From Ascarosepion bandense (Eukaryota; Mollusca; Cephalopoda; Sepiida; Sepiidae), in assembly GCA_037127315.1 (NCBI GenBank), contig JBBBDQ010001451.1, positions 600,501-664,500 of the forward strand: a stretch of 64,000 nt of DNA, written 5' to 3'. Every line of letters starts with the position of its first letter. The first letter of the stretch is position 1. Position numbers and translations under genes: made by a program. The notes under the pieces were generated by a model, which did not search any database, had not been told where the DNA came from, and worked only from the letters and a program-made list of their open reading frames with translations. This document shows, piece by piece, positions 13,892 through 23,643 of this stretch.

Positions 13892-14322
13892 CAGCTCGAC
13901 TCCAGCTTCCGGCTTCCCTCTGACACTTTCACAAATATTTTCATGGCTTCTGCTTCGACAAACCTAGGCCACTGGTGCCCCTCCACAAGAATTTACTCGA
14001 ACCTAACTAGCAACACGGTTTCAGCCTTTTACAGTTAGATCAACCAAATGCAACCGACAAGTTTTCTCTAGCAGCTTCTTTTCTCGCACTTCCAGTCCTT
14101 CCCTCGTCCTGTCTACATCACCCTGTGTATTTTGTTCTTTTTCTTTCTTTCTAACTTTGCAACTGTATTCACACCTGTGTTCTCATCCTTCTCTTGCCAT
14201 TTCTCTGACACCCCTTGTAATTGGTTCTTTCTCTTCACTATCCTCCTGCCATTTACTCTCTTATGTAACCCCCTAAGCATCAGTGACAGTACCGCCTTGC
14301 TTGAGATGAAACAATTAAAAGA
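13892..14322 (+). mobile_element. Degenerate LINE 3' end
   Basis: Aligns with the LINE remnant at 38340-38841: AGCTCGACT, ACAAATATTTTCA.GGCTTCTGC, AGCTTCTTTTCTCGCACTTCC, and the tail TATGTAACCCCCTAAG...CAGTGACAGT...GCCTTGCTT, ending in AAACAATTAAAAG. Several internal deletions; no open frame survives. 5'-truncated copy. Confidence 0.8.
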
Positions 14323-14709
14323 GTATTGCTAGTATCATTGTTATCATAAGTTTGCAAGAAATAGATTTGGATACCAAAGCTCGGGATCGGGAAGCAGTTT
14401 TGATTTCTTTTGTGAATTCTTCTCTATCTCTCAAATTAAAAAAAAAAACAATAATCCTACTGGCATCCGGCATTGACGCTTTCTCTTTACTCCCCTTAAC
14501 AAACAGAAATGCACAGTGCGCCATCCTTGAGAGGACATAGCCGAATGGTTATGGTCAGATATCTGAGAAGAAAATCTGTATTAATTAAAGGGATACTTAC
14601 TGTTGCACATCTTCATTCATGAAAATAATATGTGTATATATATATTTACGCTCATAACCAATTAAGGTTAGAAACCATGAGAGCCATGCCTGGTCTAGAA
14701 TCAGGACAT
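14323..14709. other. No gene; possible tRNA 5'-half relic
   Basis: Nothing coding seen. At about 14530-14555, ATAGCCGAATGGTTATGGTC resembles a tRNA A box, but no B box follows, so I do not call a tRNA. Confidence 0.4.
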
Positions 14710-14742
14710 TTGTTATTATTATCATTACTATTTTATTATTAT
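14710..14742. repeat. (TTA)n tract at the 3' end of an RLE LINE copy
   Basis: Interrupted TTA repeats. They lie immediately beyond the 3' end of the minus-strand LINE copy at 14743-15168 and correspond to (TAA)n on the element's sense strand. Confidence 0.85.
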
Positions 14743-15168
14743 GTCATTTTTCATCATATTTCGATTTCTGCTTTGGTCTCACTACCAACCAAGTCTGCGG
14801 GGAGACCTAAGGCAGGACGTGGCGTGTTGTTATGGCTCCATTTCATGTTTTTCTATCTTCCCTATCATCCCTAGCATTACATAGATAAAGTTGTCCTTAG
14901 TGTGTGGGCTGTACTTAATAAGACAATTTTTTGTATATCTCTTAAGCTGGGGCTTCCAGGGATTCTTTCAATGTGTTGTTTTGTTCCATTTTTTATCATT
15001 CCAAGTGCACCTACTATCACTGGCACAACTCTTGTTTTCAATTTCCACATTTTTCTATTTCAATTTTCAGGTCTTTATTTTCTATTTCAATTTCCAGGTC
15101 TTTAAATTATTTTCTATTTCAATTTCCAGGTCTTTAAATTATTTTCTATTTCAATTTCCAGGTCTTTA
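14743..15168 (-). mobile_element. 5'-truncated RLE-type LINE (R4/Dong-like), minus strand
   Basis: The reverse complement matches the 3' ~430 bp of the LINE at 22091-27492, from the end of the endonuclease domain (LEIEIEKM, LKTRVVPVIVGAL, GNPSLRDIQKIVL) through the 3' UTR to GAAATATGATGAAAAATGACAT. Both ends abut TAA-type repeats: (TTA)n at 14710-14742 and (ATT)n at 15169-15199. Its 5' end is peculiar: TTTCTATTTCAATTTCCAGG is repeated about four times between 15050 and 15168. Confidence 0.9.
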
Positions 15169-15199
15169 AATTATTATTATTATTATTATTATTATTATT
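15169..15199. repeat. (ATT)n tract at the 5' junction of an RLE LINE copy
   Basis: Ten or so ATT units directly adjoining the truncated 5' end of the minus-strand LINE copy. Confidence 0.95.
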
Positions 15200-15504
15200 G
15201 CTCCCTCTGCTTTAAGGCAGTGATATTGTATTCAGTCGCGTTTATCTGGTTGCTTGTCTTTCTGTCTGTCTATATTCAAGATTGATTCGGATAAAACATT
15301 CAGGGATGATTTGCTTCATTAGTCGCAGAAACCAATTAGATTTGGGGTTCGATCCGGTACTGGAGAAAGTTTTGTGTAATTTTTGGAGTCTTATGACTAA
15401 AATTTATTTTATTATCTTTCAAATGCCAAATACGGAATTATTTTCCCCAGATCATTTCAAATTCTAAATTACACCCCGTTTAATTTTAAGTGTGCATTTA
15501 ATTC
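15200..15504. other. No gene; unclassified
   Basis: No coding homology. GGGGTTCGATCCGG near 15345 resembles a B box without a partner A box at tRNA spacing. A TCTGTCTGTCTAT run at 15261-15273 may belong to an old dispersed repeat. Confidence 0.4.
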
Positions 15505-16380
15505 TAAGAGCGGTAGAGGTGTTTGAATTTTCACTATTAAGAGAGGTCAAGTTCATTGAATTTTTTTTTCATTTTAATAATCATCTCTTGCTAATCGAAG
15601 AGATGCTGTCGGTATTGCCTTGATGGAGGTTTGCTCTTTCCAGATTTAAATTTTCTCTCTTAAAGGCGGTTAGTTTATCCTTTCTCATTTTAATAATAGT
15701 CTCTTGCTAATTATTGAGATAATTTCAGTATTGCCTTGGAGGAAGTTTGCTCTTTCTAGTTTTATATTTTCACTTTTGAAAGCGGTCAAATTCATGGCAG
15801 TTATACTTTTTCATTTAAATAATCATCCTTTTCTAATTGCTGAGATTATTTCAGTATTGCCTTGGAGGAGGTTTGCTCTTTCTAGTTTTATATTTTCACT
15901 CTTGAGAGCGGTCATGTTCGTTGCAATTATTCTTGTTCATTTTAATAATCATATACTCCAACAGTTTCTTTCCTCGCACTTCCCGACTGTGGAATTCCCT
16001 CCCACACGATTGCTTCCCCGACGGCTACTATTGCCAGGAGTTTAAATATCAGGTCAATAGACACCTCCTAACACACTAACCTGCTCCCATTCTATCAAAC
16101 ATTCTTCCCATCTGCCCAACTCTCATCCTCGCTATCCTTACTCATCTGTCACCTTCCTCCTGACATTCCCTATGTCTAACCACTCCTTCTCTTTACCTTC
16201 CCCTATGTAGCCCCATGCGCACTAGTGGCAGTGGAATGCCTTGCTTGGGGTGAGATGATTAAAAATTGCTGAGATGATATCAGTATTGCTTTGGAGTAGG
16301 TTTGGCCATTTCATATTTATATTTTCACGTATGGGAGCGGACTAATTCATTGCAGTTATTCTTTCTTATTTTAATAATTA
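15505..16380. repeat. ~120-bp minisatellite, about five units, split by a LINE
   Basis: Units share ATTTTAATAAT, TGCTAAT..GAGAT, GTATTGCCTTGGAGGA, TTTGCTCTTTC, TATATTTTCAC and GAGCGG. The GTATTGC landmark occurs at 15612, 15728, 15854 and 16283. The last gap is wider because a LINE tail (15954-16264) interrupts a unit; removing it restores a spacing of about 119 bp. Units differ at many positions, so the array is old. Confidence 0.85.
15954..16264 (+). mobile_element. LINE 3' end inserted in the minisatellite
   Basis: Starts TACTCCAACAGTTTC and includes CGACTGTGGAATTCCCTCCC, GGAGTTTAAAT, CCCTATGTAGCCCCATGCGC, AGTGGCAGTGGAATGCCTTG and GAGATGATTAAAAA. It matches the copy at 39198-39492 more closely than the one at 38200-38841, so these two belong to one subfamily. 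5'-truncated, no open frame. Confidence 0.87.
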
Positions 16381-16948
16381 TGTAAATAGAAGTACCGTAC
16401 AATGAGCGAGAAAAAAATAATGAAATTCTGACCACTGTATGGCAAATATGGAGATATACGCAAGTTGTGAAATGTGCCCGTGCATATGATTTTTAGCAAT
16501 TCATATATTTTAGGGATAGCAGCAATTTTTTCGACATATTTGTTTGCTTCTTTCCATACCATTTCCAAAGAATCATCAACAGCATGGGATTTTGTTGTCT
16601 TGAATTAAATTGTTATTATAATTATTTTTATTTTTATTTTATTTGAAATGCCAAGTAACACTGACAACGGAAGCGACAGGATACCAGGCTTTTTTCGAAT
16701 TTTTTTAATGTAAGATTTTGATTTCGGTGATATAGGCACCTACGCACCCTTTTTGATAACTGGGGCGTCCCACATTTTTGCAACTTGAATATAGAAATCA
16801 GTGTAATTCTTCAGTTTTTCAATTTTTTATAACGATATTTGTCACTAGGAACAAACAACGTCAATGAGGTGGCATTTTCTGTTTTCCTTACTTCAGTGGT
16901 CTGATTTTATAGTCTCTAGATATTTTAGAATATCTTTTGGGTCTTTTA
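16381..16948. other. No gene; unclassified AT-rich DNA
   Basis: No coding homology or clear repeat recognised on either strand. Confidence 0.5.
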
Positions 16949-17256
16949 TGTGCGTTGTGGTGCAGTGAATAACGGCCCGGATCGAGAACTCGGGGAGCCG
17001 AGTTCGAATTCCATTTGAATTCCTTGCATTCGCTTACGCACAAATAGACTTGGGAAAGGTATTAATCCGTCTCTTCCCTCCAGTTATGGGTTAAATAACA
17101 GGACAGATTGGGTTCTATAGCCTTGGCTGGCAACCAGTCTACCGCAGAAAGTAAAGGCAACCTTCTGCGGGATAATCTTCTGCCTAGTCAGTCATTTGTC
17201 TTTCGAGATATGATCGCCCAAGCGTGTATCACGTATAGCACTTAAATGACTGACTC
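16949..17256 (+). mobile_element. tRNA-derived SINE, family 1
   Basis: Head ATGTGCGTTGTGGTGCAGTG carries an A-box-like sequence and GAGCCGAGTTCGAATTCC a B box, so this is a tRNA-related promoter. The body has GGGTTAAATAACAGGACAG, ACCAGTCTACCGCAG and CTGCGGGATAATCTTCTGCC (CCGCAG/CTGCGG form a hairpin). The tail has ATGATCGCCCAAGCGTGTATCACG and ends ACTTAAATGACTGACT. About 308 bp, near full length. Non-coding; it would depend on a partner LINE for movement. Confidence 0.88.
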
Positions 17257-17463
17257 ATAATTTTTTACTGAAAATAACCTGAATATCTTCGGCGATATCA
17301 TTTTCTGTGTGTATAAATAAGTTTTTTCTCAATAAATTTATATATTTCCCAGGATTCGTTTCTGAAGGAAGTAAACGCGTTGCTAAAAATAACTTTTTCT
17401 TCTTGTAATTCTATTTATTAAATTTGTATTTGAGTCTTATTACTGTTTTCTTGGAAATTCTGC

Positions 17464-17755
17464 CAGTCAGTTAAGTGCCGTACGGGATACACGCTTGGGT
17501 GATCATGTCTCGAAAGAGGCATAAGTGACCAGAAGATTTTACTGCAGTAGGTTGCCATTACTTTAAGTGGTAAACTGATTGTCAACCAATGTTATAGAAC
17601 CAAATCTGTCCCGTTATTTAACCCAAAGCTGGAGTGAGAAGCGGTGTGTTTATACCTTCCCCAAAGTTATTTGTGCGTAAGTGAATGCAACGAATTAGAC
17701 GAGAATTTGAACTCGGTTCTCCGATTTTTTGTTCGACACCGATATCCACTGCACC
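17464..17755 (-). mobile_element. tRNA-derived SINE, family 1, minus strand
   Basis: Reverse complement of the family 1 consensus: tail CAGTCAGTTAAGTGCCGTACG and ACACGCTTGGGTGATCATG at the left, head CCGATATCCACTGCACC at the right. It lies ~207 bp from the plus-strand copy at 16949-17256, so the two form a large inverted repeat. Confidence 0.88.
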
Positions 17756-18258
17756 AGAAAAGTACGATTTTTATTTGATAATTTCAAACTTTGAAATTCT
17801 CTATTATTCCAAGAATTCCAGTTTTGATGGGTTCCTATTTGGAATCGTTTCTTTTCAGTTTTTTCGCAAAGTCTACATATTTGTCATGATTTCGCTTATA
17901 ATTGAACTCACTGGTCTGCTTGAAAAGAGACATTATTTCCTTTTTCTTCATACTTGAAAAAAAAAACACAAATCAGACTTGATTGAGAATTTGGTTACTT
18001 TTTCCTTCTCTAACAGTTTTCAGGATTAGTCTTTCTAATGAAATAACAATATTTTAAGAAATAATATTTATGAACGACAAAAGTTGAGCAATCAAGTTGT
18101 GTTTATGTCTAGACTTAAATAATTATATGCAAGAGAGAAAAATACAGTTTGATAAATATCAGAAATAAGTGCGTGAAATTAGGTAAATGACCTGGCAGTA
18201 GGTAATCATCGAATATACAAATAGACAGCTCAAATGCAGTCGGTGTCATGAATGGGTG
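17756..18258. other. No gene; unclassified AT-rich DNA
   Basis: No coding homology recognised. Confidence 0.5.
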
Positions 18259-18262
18259 AAAG

Positions 18263-18311
<49 letters not shown>

Positions 18312-18346
18312 TGGATAGACTGAGATAGATAGATATGGATAGACTG

Positions 18347-18395
<49 letters not shown>

Positions 18396-18403
18396 TGGAT
18401 AGA

Positions 18404-18471
<68 letters not shown>

Positions 18472-18485
18472 TGGATAGACTGAGA
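18259..18485. repeat. (GATA)n block with interspersed ATGGATAGACTGAGATAG motif
   Basis: GATA repeats are broken at intervals by ATATGGATAGACTGAGATAG (near 18310, 18333, 18392 and 18470) and by a (TA)n run at 18410-18438. The interrupting motif recurs, inverted and diverged, in the ATCT blocks near 59.8-60.6 kb. Confidence 0.92.
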
Positions 18486-18489
18486 TAGA

Positions 18490-18496
18490 TGGACAA

Positions 18497-18538
<42 letters not shown>

Positions 18539-18705
18539 AATAGACAGAAAGAGAGAAAAAGAAAGAAAGAAAAAGAAAGAAAGAGAAAGAAAGACAGAAA
18601 GAGAAAGACAGAAAGAAAGAGAGAGAAAGAAAGAAAGAAAGAAAGAGAAAAAGAAAGAAAGAAAAAGAAAGAAAGGAAAAGAAAGACAGAAAGAGAAAGA
18701 AAGAC

Positions 18706-18751
<46 letters not shown>

Positions 18752-18770
18752 CAAGAAAGAAAGAGAAACT
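18490..18770. repeat. (GAAA)n block with GACA and GAGA interruptions
   Basis: Purine-only GAAA repeats with interspersed GACAGAAAGAGAAAG. Long open frames on both strands here are low-complexity artefacts of the four-base period. Confidence 0.96.
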
Positions 18771-18836
18771 GTCCATAATACATATTCATATGAACATGTT
18801 CTATTAAACGGGCATCCTATCATACGAACGCGGGTT

Positions 18837-18945
18837 TATTTTTTTATAATCGTATCGGCCCAAGTTGTTGTGCAGGTGGTTACATAGGAAGAAAGAGTGA
18901 CAGGTTATAGGGTGTGTTAGGAAGTGGGTAAGAGAAGGATGACTG
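18837..18945 (-). mobile_element. LINE 3' tail fragment, minus strand
   Basis: TTTTTTTATAATCGTATCGG, TGCAGGTGGTTACATAGGA, AGTGACAGGTTATAGGGTG and GTGGGTAAGAGAAGGAT are the reverse complement of the tail unit amplified at 10914-12393. Only the last ~110 bp remain. Confidence 0.82.
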
Positions 18946-19139
18946 TGGTCATATTGTGAGGGATAAATTTATATATTGATTGTAATATAAAATTGATACC
19001 CCACTTCATATTTACATAATAATTTCTTGTCTTTTGATAAGCCGTAGAAAACGAATCAGTCAGTCAATAAAATACTGATTAGTTACACATGCATGTCTTT
19101 GAGATTTATTTACATTCTCAGGAATATAAATGTATAGAA

Positions 19140-19240
19140 ATTTTTTTTTATAATCATATCGCCCCTAGCAAGGCATTTTACTGCCACTGTTTTGCAGGGG
19201 GTTACATAGGAAAAAAGTTATGAGAAAGAGTGACAGGTAA
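19140..19240 (-). mobile_element. LINE 3' tail fragment, minus strand
   Basis: TTTTTTTTATAATCATATCG, GCAAGGCATTTTACTGCC, TTTTGCAGGGGGTTACATAGG and GAGAAAGAGTGACAGGTAA match the reverse of the same LINE tail. About 100 bp. Confidence 0.87.
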
Positions 19241-19935
19241 TATATTGCTTAAATTTTCTATATTTATGATGTAAACTTGCTCAGAATGTAAGACAGTGCA
19301 TTGACCGACATCGGCAATAAGTGGATAGTATTTAGCATTGACTGGAAATTCCAAGTTTTACACTCTACACTTTTCAAGTCTGAACTACTCCTTATTGGAC
19401 CCTATATATAGGCGACTGAAGAGTGAAGTGACGGAAAGAAGAGAAGAATTCTTTTTATAGTTATGGCCTCTATTTTTATTCATTGCTTTCCTTCGATGTT
19501 TGGATATGAATTTTTGGAATAAAGTTTATGAGATTTTAGTATTTTATTCCACTAAGCATGTAGATAGCGTAGTAGGAATTTGTTTCGTGCCTTCATCTGG
19601 AAATAACTTCTGATCCTTTCTTTAAGTGTTTATCTTCCGGAAAAGAGATTATGGTTTATTTTCTCCTCAAAGCAATGTTTGCATAGATTTGACGCTTTTA
19701 TGTCGGGGAGTTTATTTATCTTATTTTCCATTTTATTTTTGGTGTGATTTGTTTTGGGGCTTAAGTTCCCGTAAATTTAACCAGAAAAAATATACTACGA
19801 ACGTATTTTTTCTCGGTGAATTATTTTTTGTGTAAAGAGCCTCTCTGTTTTTGAGAATATTATGTTATATGTCTTCCTGGTTTCCTTTGGATCTTAGCAT
19901 AGCTTCCTATACACCAACAGGTCTCTCTCTCTCTA

Positions 19936-20002
<67 letters not shown>

Positions 20003-20064
20003 GTTCATTCGGTAATGAATTAGAACACTCTCACTACTGGCGTATGAATACATGAAAGTCTGTC
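19241..20064. other. No gene; contains one compound microsatellite
   Basis: No coding homology. A (TC)n-(CA)n-(TA)n tract occupies 19921-20002. Confidence 0.5.
19921..20002. repeat. (TC)n (CA)n (TA)n compound microsatellite
   Basis: TC repeats to 19934, CA repeats to about 19985, then TA repeats. Confidence 0.95.
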
Positions 20065-20198
20065 TCCTTCTACCATAGCTCAGATGTAGAATAGCCGACT
20101 GATGCTAATTTGGCCGGGTTTCAATCCTGGGTAAAAAGCAATCAGATGTCTAGCTGTACTGATGAGCTGTGATACAGCGAAACATATCTGTCTGCTGA

Positions 20199-20203
<5 letters not shown>
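20065..20203 (+). mobile_element. tRNA-derived SINE, family 2
   Basis: Short (~140 bp) element. The head reads ATAGCTCAGATGTAGAATAG (A box), the B-box region GGGTTTCAATCCTGG, and the tail ACTGATGAGCTGTGATACAG, then CGAAACATATCTGTCTGCTGA. It runs directly into (TA)n at 20203. Same family as copies at 28108, 28256, 42793, 42987 and 54268. Confidence 0.85.

Positions 20204-20254
<51 letters not shown>
20203..20254. repeat. (TA)n (GA)n at the tail of a SINE
   Basis: TA repeats to 20230, then GA repeats, directly continuing the SINE tail. Confidence 0.93.
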
Positions 20255-20260
<6 letters not shown>

Positions 20261-20519
20261 GAGAAATAAAGAGAAACAAACAGACAGAGACAGTGAGAAA
20301 CGCCACGTATTAGTATATATGCATATTTATATATATAAAAAACAGCAGCTTGTTTGTCTAAAATCTTAAGTGTTTTTGGCTTTACAAATTAGTCAAGCAC
20401 ATAGTGATAATAGGCATCATCCACATTTAAAAAAGGGTAAAAATAATAGAAGCATTATTAAAAAAAAGAAAAGGCCAACATTTTACTTATAAATACACAT
20501 ACACACATCGAGCGATTTG

Positions 20520-20564
<45 letters not shown>

Positions 20565-20749
20565 GGAATGTTTTTTTAAAGATATTTCGAAATTTATCTT
20601 TTCCATTATAAAAATAGGGTAGATAGTGCTCAACTGTAAAAGGATTATAATTTATGAATAAATAATATTATTAGCTCTACTTTTGTATTGAGCACTTTCT
20701 TAAAAATAGTGTTTCTTTTGACAAGGAATATTATTCCAACAATACTTGG

Positions 20750-20781
<32 letters not shown>

Positions 20782-21287
20782 GCACCATTGTTCAAATGTG
20801 CCTCGTGTTATTCGTAGCAGATATGCCTTGAGTTTTTATAGACACCGCAGTTGAGAGATTTATCTAAGCAAAATATACGTGATTAATTTAACAAAAATAA
20901 ACAGTGAAAAAGTTATAAAGCCATTTCTGATCTTATGTCTCTAGTTGGGACCCAGAAGGAAATGTGCATATAACAAAAATCCAACAAAATAATGAAAAAA
21001 GAAATTAATTAGGAAAGGTTTCAATAATCTCAGTGAAGGAATCATTGAACGGATATCTGGTAACCCACGATAATACAATAAAGAAATGGGAAATACAAAA
21101 ATATTGTATTTCCATGTATAGCTCATATCTTACGAATGGCTTCATCTATATAAAATTTATGTGATTTTAAGTTGTGTATTATTTTTTTTTATTCTACAAG
21201 GTTCTAGTAGAAAATTCCATGAATACATTTCTGACCTAAGATTTCTGCTTAGAACCCGGAAGAAATTAGTATACAACAAAAATCAGA
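20255..21287. other. No gene; two (TA)n tracts
   Basis: No coding homology. (TA)n at about 20522-20563 and 20755-20780. Confidence 0.5.
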
Positions 21288-21288
21288 G

Positions 21289-21327
<39 letters not shown>
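21288..21327. repeat. (AAT)n tract
   Basis: About 13 AAT units between unrelated DNA and the first of three stacked RLE LINE 3' fragments. Confidence 0.95.
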
Positions 21328-21447
21328 GGGAAGATAGAAAAACATGAAATGGAGCCATAACAACACGCCACTACCTGTCTTAGGTCTCCCCGCAGACTTG
21401 GTTGGTAGTGAGACCAAAGCAGAAATCGAAATATGATGAAAAATGAC

Positions 21448-21450
<3 letters not shown>
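21328..21450 (+). mobile_element. RLE LINE 3' UTR fragment 1
   Basis: GGGAAGATAGAAAAACATG, ACACGCCACTACCTGTCTTAG and GCAGAAATCGAAATATGATG, ending GAAAAATGACAT, match the final ~125 bp of the element at 22091-27492. AAT repeats lie on both sides. Confidence 0.92.

Positions 21451-21487
<37 letters not shown>
21451..21487. repeat. (AAT)n tract between two LINE fragments
   Basis: About 12 AAT units separating RLE LINE fragments 1 and 2. Confidence 0.95.
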
Positions 21488-21490
<3 letters not shown>

Positions 21491-21580
21491 CAACACGCCA
21501 CGACCTACCTTAGGTCTCCCCGCAGACTTGGTTGTTAGTGAGACCAAAGCAGAAATCGAAATATGATGAAAAAATGACAT
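21488..21580 (+). mobile_element. RLE LINE 3' UTR fragment 2
   Basis: CAACAACACGCCACGACCTAC through GAAATATGATG to AAAAATGACAT. About 93 bp, with AAT repeats on both sides. Confidence 0.92.
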
Positions 21581-21593
21581 AATAATAATAATA

Positions 21594-22067
21594 TGTCATC
21601 ATTCTATGGGATTACACCATCTACACAGACGGAAAGATTGATTGTTAAAAACCAGAAGGAGAAAACTTGTCTATTAATTGATATGGCTTGTCCAGCGGAT
21701 TCTAACATAGCAATCAAGGAATTTGAAAAACTGTCAAAATATAAAGACCTGGAAATTGAAATAGAAAAAAATGTGGAAATTGAAAACAAGAGTTGTACCA
21801 GTGATAGTAGGTGCACTTGGAATGATAAAAAATGGAACAAAACAATACATTGAAAGAATCTCTGGAAACCCCAGCTTAAGAGATATACAAAAAATTGTTT
21901 TATTAAGTACGGTCCACACACTAAGGAGAACTAAGGATGTTAGGGAGATATGAAAAACATGAAATGGAGCCATAACAACACACCACGACAAGACTTAGGT
22001 CTCTCTTCAGATTTGGTAATCAGTCGACCATAGCAGAAATCGATTTATAATGGAAAAAAAAAAAAAA
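21594..22067 (+). mobile_element. RLE LINE 3' fragment 3 (endonuclease remnant)
   Basis: Begins CATTCTATGGGATTACACC directly after (AAT)n and encodes part of the restriction-like endonuclease (NQKEKTCLLIDMACPAD, EFEKLSKYKDLEIEI). About 18 bp that hold the RPD motif in the larger copy are deleted here. It ends in a poly-A-like run and (AAT)n at about 22068-22090. Inactive, 5'-truncated copy. Confidence 0.92.
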
Positions 22068-22090
22068 ATAATAATAATAAATAAATAAAT
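22068..22090. repeat. (AAT)n at the probable 5' boundary of the full-length RLE LINE
   Basis: ATAATAATAATAAATAAATAAA separates fragment 3 from the 5' region of the large LINE copy. Confidence 0.8.
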
Positions 22091-23601
22091 AGATTTATTA
22101 ACTAGTTTTCTAAAGCAAGACAACGAACAAAATACGACGAAAAATACTAAAAAAAACTGTTCGATCTACGATATTCTTTCTTAGAAAGAATATGTAATAA
22201 TTTATTTATATATTTGTTCGTTCATTTTATATATTTATTTATCTTTCGATAATCTTATTCTCGTTGGATTTAATGAAAGAATAACACAGAATACAGTGGG
22301 CGAACAAATTATTATTTTTAAATTTTACGGTAGTAAACTCAAAGGTATGTCCACTTTTTCTTTCCTATTAAAAAATTTTGAATTTTTTTTTTTTTATCTT
22401 AATTATTTTTATTGCAAGGACTATTGATGGTAGCAACAATTTTTTTTTCTTTTAACAATACTCTAAGTGCAGTGATGTTTTTTTTTTTCCGTTGAACGAC
22501 CGTTACGTCCAAGTTTGTTTGCTTTTTCAACCAGCGTCTCTCTCTTTGAATTTTTCTTTTTCTCAATATGAAATTCTGTTTTAATATAAACAGGATTTTT
22601 TTTCTTTAGATATTATCGAAAATTTTTTTTTTCTTTTTTTTTTTTTTTAATGAAATTCTGTTTTATTCTAATTTATCTGTTTGTTCTTTAAATGAACCGA
22701 AATAAAATCATCCGTATTATATTTCCTTTAGCTGTCGATATTTCGTAAAATTTTTTTTTTTTTTTTAACTATTATAATTTTCTTAAAAACAAAACAAAAC
22801 AAGAAAATAAATTAAATCCGATGAAAAACAATTTCTACGGTATTATTTTATAGAAAGTCTACGTATTTATTGATATATTTATTTTTATTTATTTATTGAT
22901 TTAATTTACTTATTTAATTTATCTTATTCTGATAACCCTATTTTTGACCAAATACTTTATTGAAAAAGTAAATGATAAAGTGGACGAACAAATTATTACT
23001 TTTTTTTTTGTTTTGCAAGGACTATTGATGGTAGCAACAATTTTTTTTCCCGTTGAACGGCCGTTACGTCCAAGTATGTTTGTTTTTTTTCAACTAGCGT
23101 CTCTCTATTTGAATTTTTCTTTTTCTCAATGTGAAATTCTGTTTTAATATAAACAGGAATTTTTTTCTTTAGATATTATCGAATTGTTTTTTTTTTTTTA
23201 TGAAATTCTGTTTTATTTTAATCTATCTGTTTGTTCTTTAAGTGAACCTAAATAAAATCATCCGTATTATATTTCCTTTAGCTGTCGATATTTCGTAAAT
23301 TTTTTTTTTTTTTTTAACAAAATACTCTAGTACTGATGTTTTGTTTCGTTGAGCCGTTGCTACGCCAAAGGGTTTTTTTTTTTTTAACCAGCGTCTTTCT
23401 CCTTGAATTCCAATCGCGTCTATGTCAGATGTTGCTTGGCAGCCCATTTAGGAGAAGGAAAACTCCGAACAACAACCCGCAACTCAAGGTGTTAATCGTG
23501 CCGAGGAGTGAATGGCTACTGCGTTATGAGGTCACAAACGATCCCCTACAGGCTTCGGGACCCTGTTTGTAAAAGACCGTTACCCAACGTGCCGGGCAAC
23601 T
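22091..23601 (+). repeat. 5' region of the RLE LINE: ~600-bp tandem units
   Basis: Two long units and a partial third share GCAAGGACTATTGATGGTAG (at 22414 and 23015, period ~601), CGTTGAACG.CCGTTACGTCC, ACCAGCGTCTCTCT.TTTGAA, TTTTCTTTTTCTCAATRTG, AAATTCTGTTTTAATATAAAC and TAGATATTATCGAA. The third unit (about 23300-23410) keeps TACTCTAGTACTGATGTTTTG, CGTTGAGCCGTTGCTACG and ACCAGCGTCTTTCTCC, then passes without a break into the leader (23410-23600). Long T runs separate the blocks. Some non-LTR elements carry tandem 5' promoter monomers; whether these are promoters is unknown. Confidence 0.75.
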
Positions 23602-23643
23602 TTGGGTGGACTTTTGGACCCGTGCGTCACTCGGGGGAAAAAC

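Noticed and set aside
14530..14570. tRNA gene
   Set aside because: Only an A-box-like piece is present; no B box or cloverleaf follows.
14891..15169. Plus-strand frame resembling a hydrophobic membrane protein (also 21604-21991 and 27012-27512 on minus)
   Set aside because: These are antisense readings of the RLE LINE 3' end; the sense strand encodes the endonuclease domain.
18115..18887. Low-complexity open frames (F/L/S-rich on minus, K/E/R-rich on plus)
   Set aside because: They are produced by GAAA and GATA repeats and lack any domain.
23410..23600. Possible HDV-like ribozyme at the 5' end of the RLE LINE, as in R2
   Set aside because: I could see short hairpins (for example ACAGG/CCTGT near 23550) but not the double-pseudoknot arrangement, so I do not claim it.
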